DNA of 64,000 nt from Pseudomonas sp. QS1027 (GTDB lineage: Bacteria > Pseudomonadota > Gammaproteobacteria > Pseudomonadales > Pseudomonadaceae), in contig NZ_PHSU01000031.1 in the NCBI RefSeq assembly GCF_002814235.1, positions 1 to 64,000 on the forward strand, read 5' to 3'. Of the stretch, positions 60,921 through 64,000 are shown piece by piece. A model generated the notes under the pieces. The model did no database searches and had not been told where the DNA came from. It saw only the letters and a list, made by a program, of their open reading frames with translations. Both the position numbers and the translations under genes were made by a program. How positions within the stretch are numbered: position 1 is the first letter of the stretch; the number at the start of each line of letters is the position of its first letter.

Positions 60921-61089
60921 TGTTGTTATTCCTCACATGTTATGGCGATTCATTTCGCCGGGGGTAATGGCCTTTAACGGACAACACGGAGTACCACGAC
61001 AGCAACAGCGACCGAGCTTCCTTTTCCAGCCAAACTTTCAAATCCGTTACATCACTTTTCAACACCCGCCAAACGACGGGTTATTCCAT

Positions 61090-61581
61090 TCAGGGCACAA
61101 CCCGAAAGTTTGCCGGCATCTGGATAGAGACCGTCTTGATGGTGCAGCCGCCGTCCAGCGCCACATCGGCCGCCTGGAGTTTTCCGGTGCTGTTGTTCCA
61201 GGTGCCACTCGCCGTGGTCGGCCCGCAATCGCCGCCCACAAACGGGGCATGCACCGTGACCTGGATGCCGGACATCGAGCCGCTGCCCTCATCCTTGGCC
61301 ACCAGCTTCCAGGGCAGGTGCGTGGCTTCGACCTGGCCACACTTCAGGCCACCGTCGAAACCGACTTTCTCGACACTGGCATAACTGCCGTCGGCGCTGA
61401 TCCGGCCGCTGACTTCAATGGTGCAGTCGGCATTGATGATGCTCTTGGCAAAACTGATCGGTCCCTTGGCGCTGAACTCGCTATTGGCCGGTTCCATCCG
61501 CGCGGCGGCAAACGCCGGGGCCACGGCGGAAAACCCCAGCAGTACGACAAGTACCCGAACAGCTAATAGAACTGAGTGCAT
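61090..61581 (-). CDS. Pra-type secreted protein (alkane oxidation activator PraA/PraB family), copy 2
   Basis: 163 residues with a signal peptide (VLVVLLGFSAVAPAFA). The same frame as copy 1 can be laid over: FSAKGPISFAKSIINADCTIE, GRISADGSYASVE, LKCGQV, HLPWKLV, GDCGPTTASG, GGCTIKTV. It is therefore a diverged paralogue, about 510 bp upstream in the same direction. The mature part is more basic and less Thr-rich than copy 1. AGGAAGG precedes the ATG. Likely role as for copy 1. Confidence 0.7.
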   Translation of the reverse strand: MHSVLLAVRVLVVLLGFSAVAPAFAAARMEPANSEFSAKGPISFAKSIINADCTIEVSGRISADGSYASVEKVGFDGGLKCGQVEATHLPWKLVAKDEGSGSMSGIQVTVHAPFVGGDCGPTTASGTWNNSTGKLQAADVALDGGCTIKTVSIQMPANFRVVP

Positions 61582-61719
61582 GGTTGACGTCCTTCCTGGT
61601 CTTTATTGTTGTTTTATGGGTCAACTTCATCTTTCGCCCGGGTGTCATCCGCCACTCTCGACGTGAGTCTTCCCGTCATGCCCACTTTGAAAAATGGGCA
61701 TGTTATTCAATTGTTCTAT

Positions 61720-62997
61720 TCAATCGGTGTGACGAGTGCCGTAGTGCTTCAATAATTCCACACGCCGGGAGGGCTGTAAGTTGGCCAGCCTTACATTTCC
61801 TTCATAGTGCGCCAGTACCCGATGATCCATCAGTCTTCGCCAGAGAAATGGCACATAGGCCCAGACAATCATGCTTGCGTAACCATAAGGCAGTTGTGGC
61901 GACTCATCGAAGTGGCGCAAGGCCTGATAACTGCGCGTCGGATACGCATGGTGATCGGAATGCCGCTGAAGTTGAAAGAGGAAGATATTGGTGACAATCC
62001 GATTGCTGTTCCAGGAGTGCCGTGGCGAACAGCGCTCATAACGGCCGTTGGGCAACTTCTGGCGCATCAGGCCATAGTGTTCGACATAGTTCACCACTTC
62101 CAGCAACGAGAACCCGTAGATGCCCTGGATCAGCAGGAAAGGAATCACCGCGCTGCCCAGCCAGAGGATCAGGCCTCCCCACATCACCACGCTGAACATC
62201 CAGGCGCCGAGCACGGTGTTTTTCCAGTGCAGGGCCGGCAGCCCGAGTTTGCCCAACCGATCGCGCTCCAGGTGCCAGGCCGAACGCAGACTGTGGTACA
62301 CCGAGCGCGGCAGGAACTGCCAGAAACTTTCCCCCAGTCGCGAGCTGGCCGGATCTTCCGGGGTGGCAACCCGCACGTGGTGACCACGATTGTGCTCGAC
62401 GAAGAAGTGCCCATAGAAGGTCGGCGCCAGGGACAACTTCGCCAGGAACTGCTCCAGCGGCCGGGTCTTGTGTCCCAGCTCATGGGCAATGTTGATGGCA
62501 ATCCCGGTGGCGGCCCCGGTGGACATCGCCATGCCCAGGTAGGTGAAGGCACTGACACTGCCATGGACCTGGGCGCGTTCGGTGATATAGGCCAGCAGGG
62601 TCGCCAGTCCGCCGTGCAACGACCACGCCTCGCCGAGCCGCAACAGCCCGCCACCGATCAACCAGTCGATGCCACCCGCCGCCAGCCAGGCGGTGCTGAT
62701 CATCGACAGGGTGACCAGGGCCACGCAGGTGTAGATGATCCAGCGGTAGTAGGTTTGTTTCTCCAGATCCGGAACCACGGTTTCCGGTGGATTGCTGCGG
62801 TCTTCACCAAGCAGGCCGTCGATCATCGGGATCAACCCGAAGATCACCAGCACCCCGCTCCACCACAAGCACTGGATGCCCGTGGTGAGGGCGAACAGGC
62901 CGGACAGGAGTGGCGTGGCCATCGGTAAAGCACCGAGCCACCACAGATGCCGCTTGCCATCGGTCCAGACGCCAGGTGCCGCCAGGGAAGCGCTCAT
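61720..62997 (-). CDS. alkB: Alkane 1-monooxygenase (AlkB), integral-membrane di-iron hydroxylase
   Basis: 425 residues from the ATG at 62997 with GGAGG upstream. All histidine boxes of the AlkB/desaturase group are present (NIAHELGHK, EHNRGHHVRV, NYVEHYGL, LQRHSDHHAYP) together with six or more helices. It hydroxylates medium- to long-chain n-alkanes at the end carbon with electrons from rubredoxin and rubredoxin reductase, neither of which is in the window. A 242-bp AT-rich gap (62998-63239) upstream holds its promoter; no AlkS- or GntR-type regulator is seen nearby. Confidence 0.95.
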   Translation of the reverse strand: MSASLAAPGVWTDGKRHLWWLGALPMATPLLSGLFALTTGIQCLWWSGVLVIFGLIPMIDGLLGEDRSNPPETVVPDLEKQTYYRWIIYTCVALVTLSMISTAWLAAGGIDWLIGGGLLRLGEAWSLHGGLATLLAYITERAQVHGSVSAFTYLGMAMSTGAATGIAINIAHELGHKTRPLEQFLAKLSLAPTFYGHFFVEHNRGHHVRVATPEDPASSRLGESFWQFLPRSVYHSLRSAWHLERDRLGKLGLPALHWKNTVLGAWMFSVVMWGGLILWLGSAVIPFLLIQGIYGFSLLEVVNYVEHYGLMRQKLPNGRYERCSPRHSWNSNRIVTNIFLFQLQRHSDHHAYPTRSYQALRHFDESPQLPYGYASMIVWAYVPFLWRRLMDHRVLAHYEGNVRLANLQPSRRVELLKHYGTRHTD

Positions 62998-63239
62998 GGT
63001 AGCCTCCGCAGGATCGCAACGACACACGACCGCACATCCGACTGATGGGCAGGCAGGGAGAAAGCAAATGCGTCAGAAAGCGTTATTTTCATTATTTTAA
63101 TCGCTCAATTGCACTTTTAAAAAAAACATTCAAAACATTTTTTTAAATATTTAGCCCGATTTCGTTAGCTCGTCAACTATTTTTTTATCGAATGTTGAAT
63201 GTCGTCACGTCACGCTGGATCAACCTGCAAACCGCTCGC

Positions 63240-64000
63240 TCAGGAAGTCCCCAGCACCGGGGCCGCCAGATCCACGGCAAGACAGGGTTGCGGTTTTGCC
63301 CGCAGGGCAATGCTGCGAACCAGCTCGACCACCGGCTCCACGGCGGTGACCGGCAACATGTGCCCGGCCCCTTCGACAATCTCCAGGCACAGGCCTGGCA
63401 GCTTGCCGAGCATCGATTCGCCGTGCTTGCGGTGGCTCAGCACGCGGTCCCGGGAGCCATAGATCAGGCCCACTGGCAGCTTGAGGGAGGGATAACGCCT
63501 GACCATGTCCGGGAGATCGTCGTTCACCGTGGCGATCTCGCTGGAGGCGCAATAGAAGTTGCGGCTGCGCAAGCCCAGCAACCCACCACCGCGCTCGGCA
63601 AAGTCATGGGGCGGCGACTCGGGGGCGAATACCGCCCTGATCAGGGCCTTGCGCCCGAGCAGCCCGATGGGCGCGGCCAGGACTTGCGCAAACCAGCGTC
63701 GCAGAAACGCCGGCCTCACCCCCAACGACAGAAACACCGGGGGCAGGATGGGCTGGGGATGGGTCAAGGGCGCCACCAGTACCAGGCCGCACACCGACTG
63801 CGGATGATTCAGCGCCAGGGACAACGCCAAGGCGCCGCCGAGGGAATGGCCGAGTACCAGGGGGCGGTCGAGATCCAGTTTGCCGATGAATTCGGCGATC
63901 AGGGCGGCCTGGGCCGGGATATCGACCCCGGCGCCAGGCCTGCGGGAGGAGTAGCCGGAGCCGGGACGGTCCAGGCTGATCACCCGGAACTCTTCGCGCA
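63240..64000 (-). CDS. Alpha/beta-hydrolase, cut by the window end
   Basis: At least 253 residues; the 5' part lies beyond 64000. The visible part opens at REEFRVISLDRPGSGYSS, has the nucleophile elbow LGHSLGGALALSLAL (GHSLG) and ends with the catalytic His in GAGHMLPVTA; the Asp is probably in YGSRDRVL. Hydrolases of this type often stand next to alkane and ester catabolism genes, where they may cut esters or act on alkane-derived alcohol esters. Same strand as alkB. Confidence 0.8.
   Translation of the reverse strand, partial: REEFRVISLDRPGSGYSSRRPGAGVDIPAQAALIAEFIGKLDLDRPLVLGHSLGGALALSLALNHPQSVCGLVLVAPLTHPQPILPPVFLSLGVRPAFLRRWFAQVLAAPIGLLGRKALIRAVFAPESPPHDFAERGGGLLGLRSRNFYCASSEIATVNDDLPDMVRRYPSLKLPVGLIYGSRDRVLSHRKHGESMLGKLPGLCLEIVEGAGHMLPVTAVEPVVELVRSIALRAKPQPCLAVDLAAPVLGTS

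Noticed and set aside
1..64000. CRISPR array, rRNA operon, prophage or replication origin
   Set aside because: No regularly spaced repeats, rRNA motifs, phage structural genes or DnaA-box clusters were seen; the repeats found are REP elements.

Overview
The window is a stretch of a Pseudomonas chromosome, most likely of the P. fluorescens group. The evidence is high GC with strong third-position bias, repeated Pseudomonas-type REP palindromes (cores like GTAGGAGC..GGCTTGC), a six-gene mrp/sha antiporter operon with fused A/B subunits, SfnB-type sulfur genes, and an AlkB/Pra alkane locus. All identifications come from reading the sequence and remembered family knowledge; no database search was run.

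Region 1 (1-1830) is a worn genomic-island edge at tRNA-Cys: an IS2-group transposase tail with its terminal repeat, an AT-richer gene for a ricin-like (beta-trefoil) protein, a 5'-truncated tyrosine integrase, and tRNA-Cys(GCA) with a clear promoter and terminator. Region 2 (1970-12590, minus strand) is a ten-gene operon. It runs from an SfnB-type flavin oxidoreductase, a stand-alone C-terminal fragment of the same family and an LLM flavin monooxygenase, through a catalytically stripped acyl-CoA-ligase-like protein and a complete branched-chain-type ABC importer, to an FAD/NAD(P) oxidoreductase. It is preceded by a sigma-54 promoter (GG-N10-GC) and a perfect 18-bp palindrome, and looks like an organosulfur import and desulfurisation system.

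Region 3 (12740-20500) has an XRE-cupin regulator divergent from a DMT exporter, then the mrp (sha/mnh) Na+/H+ antiporter operon A-C-D-E-F-G. Region 4 (20515-26425) has a bacteriocin remnant (RNase-toxin tail plus a small coupled candidate immunity gene), an Ehu-type polar amino-acid ABC importer, a LysR regulator and an AbrB-family membrane protein. Region 5 (26586-30390) is a ferric-iron ABC importer behind a Fur box. Region 6 (30387-38513) holds an orphan HoxX-like protein, small housekeeping and stress genes, a patatin-like lipase and an EamA exporter/LysR pair.

Region 7 (38627-48681) has a TetR regulator, then a two-component system divergent from a periplasmic methionine-sulfoxide repair operon (MsrB-DipZ-MsrA), then OpgD and a second two-component system. 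Region 8 (48704-58648) is a mix of metabolic and transport genes with three LysR regulators, an orphan PhnN and an unknown 269-residue protein. Region 9 (58873-64000, minus strand) is a medium/long-chain alkane locus: an alpha/beta hydrolase cut by the window end, AlkB, two Pra-type secreted proteins and a FadL-type outer-membrane channel.

The strongest candidates for something new are the sigma-54-linked organosulfur operon with its pseudo-ligase and orphan domain, the orphan HoxX (a possible CO source without hydrogenase genes nearby), the MsrB-DipZ-MsrA unit with its two-component system, and the bacteriocin remnant.
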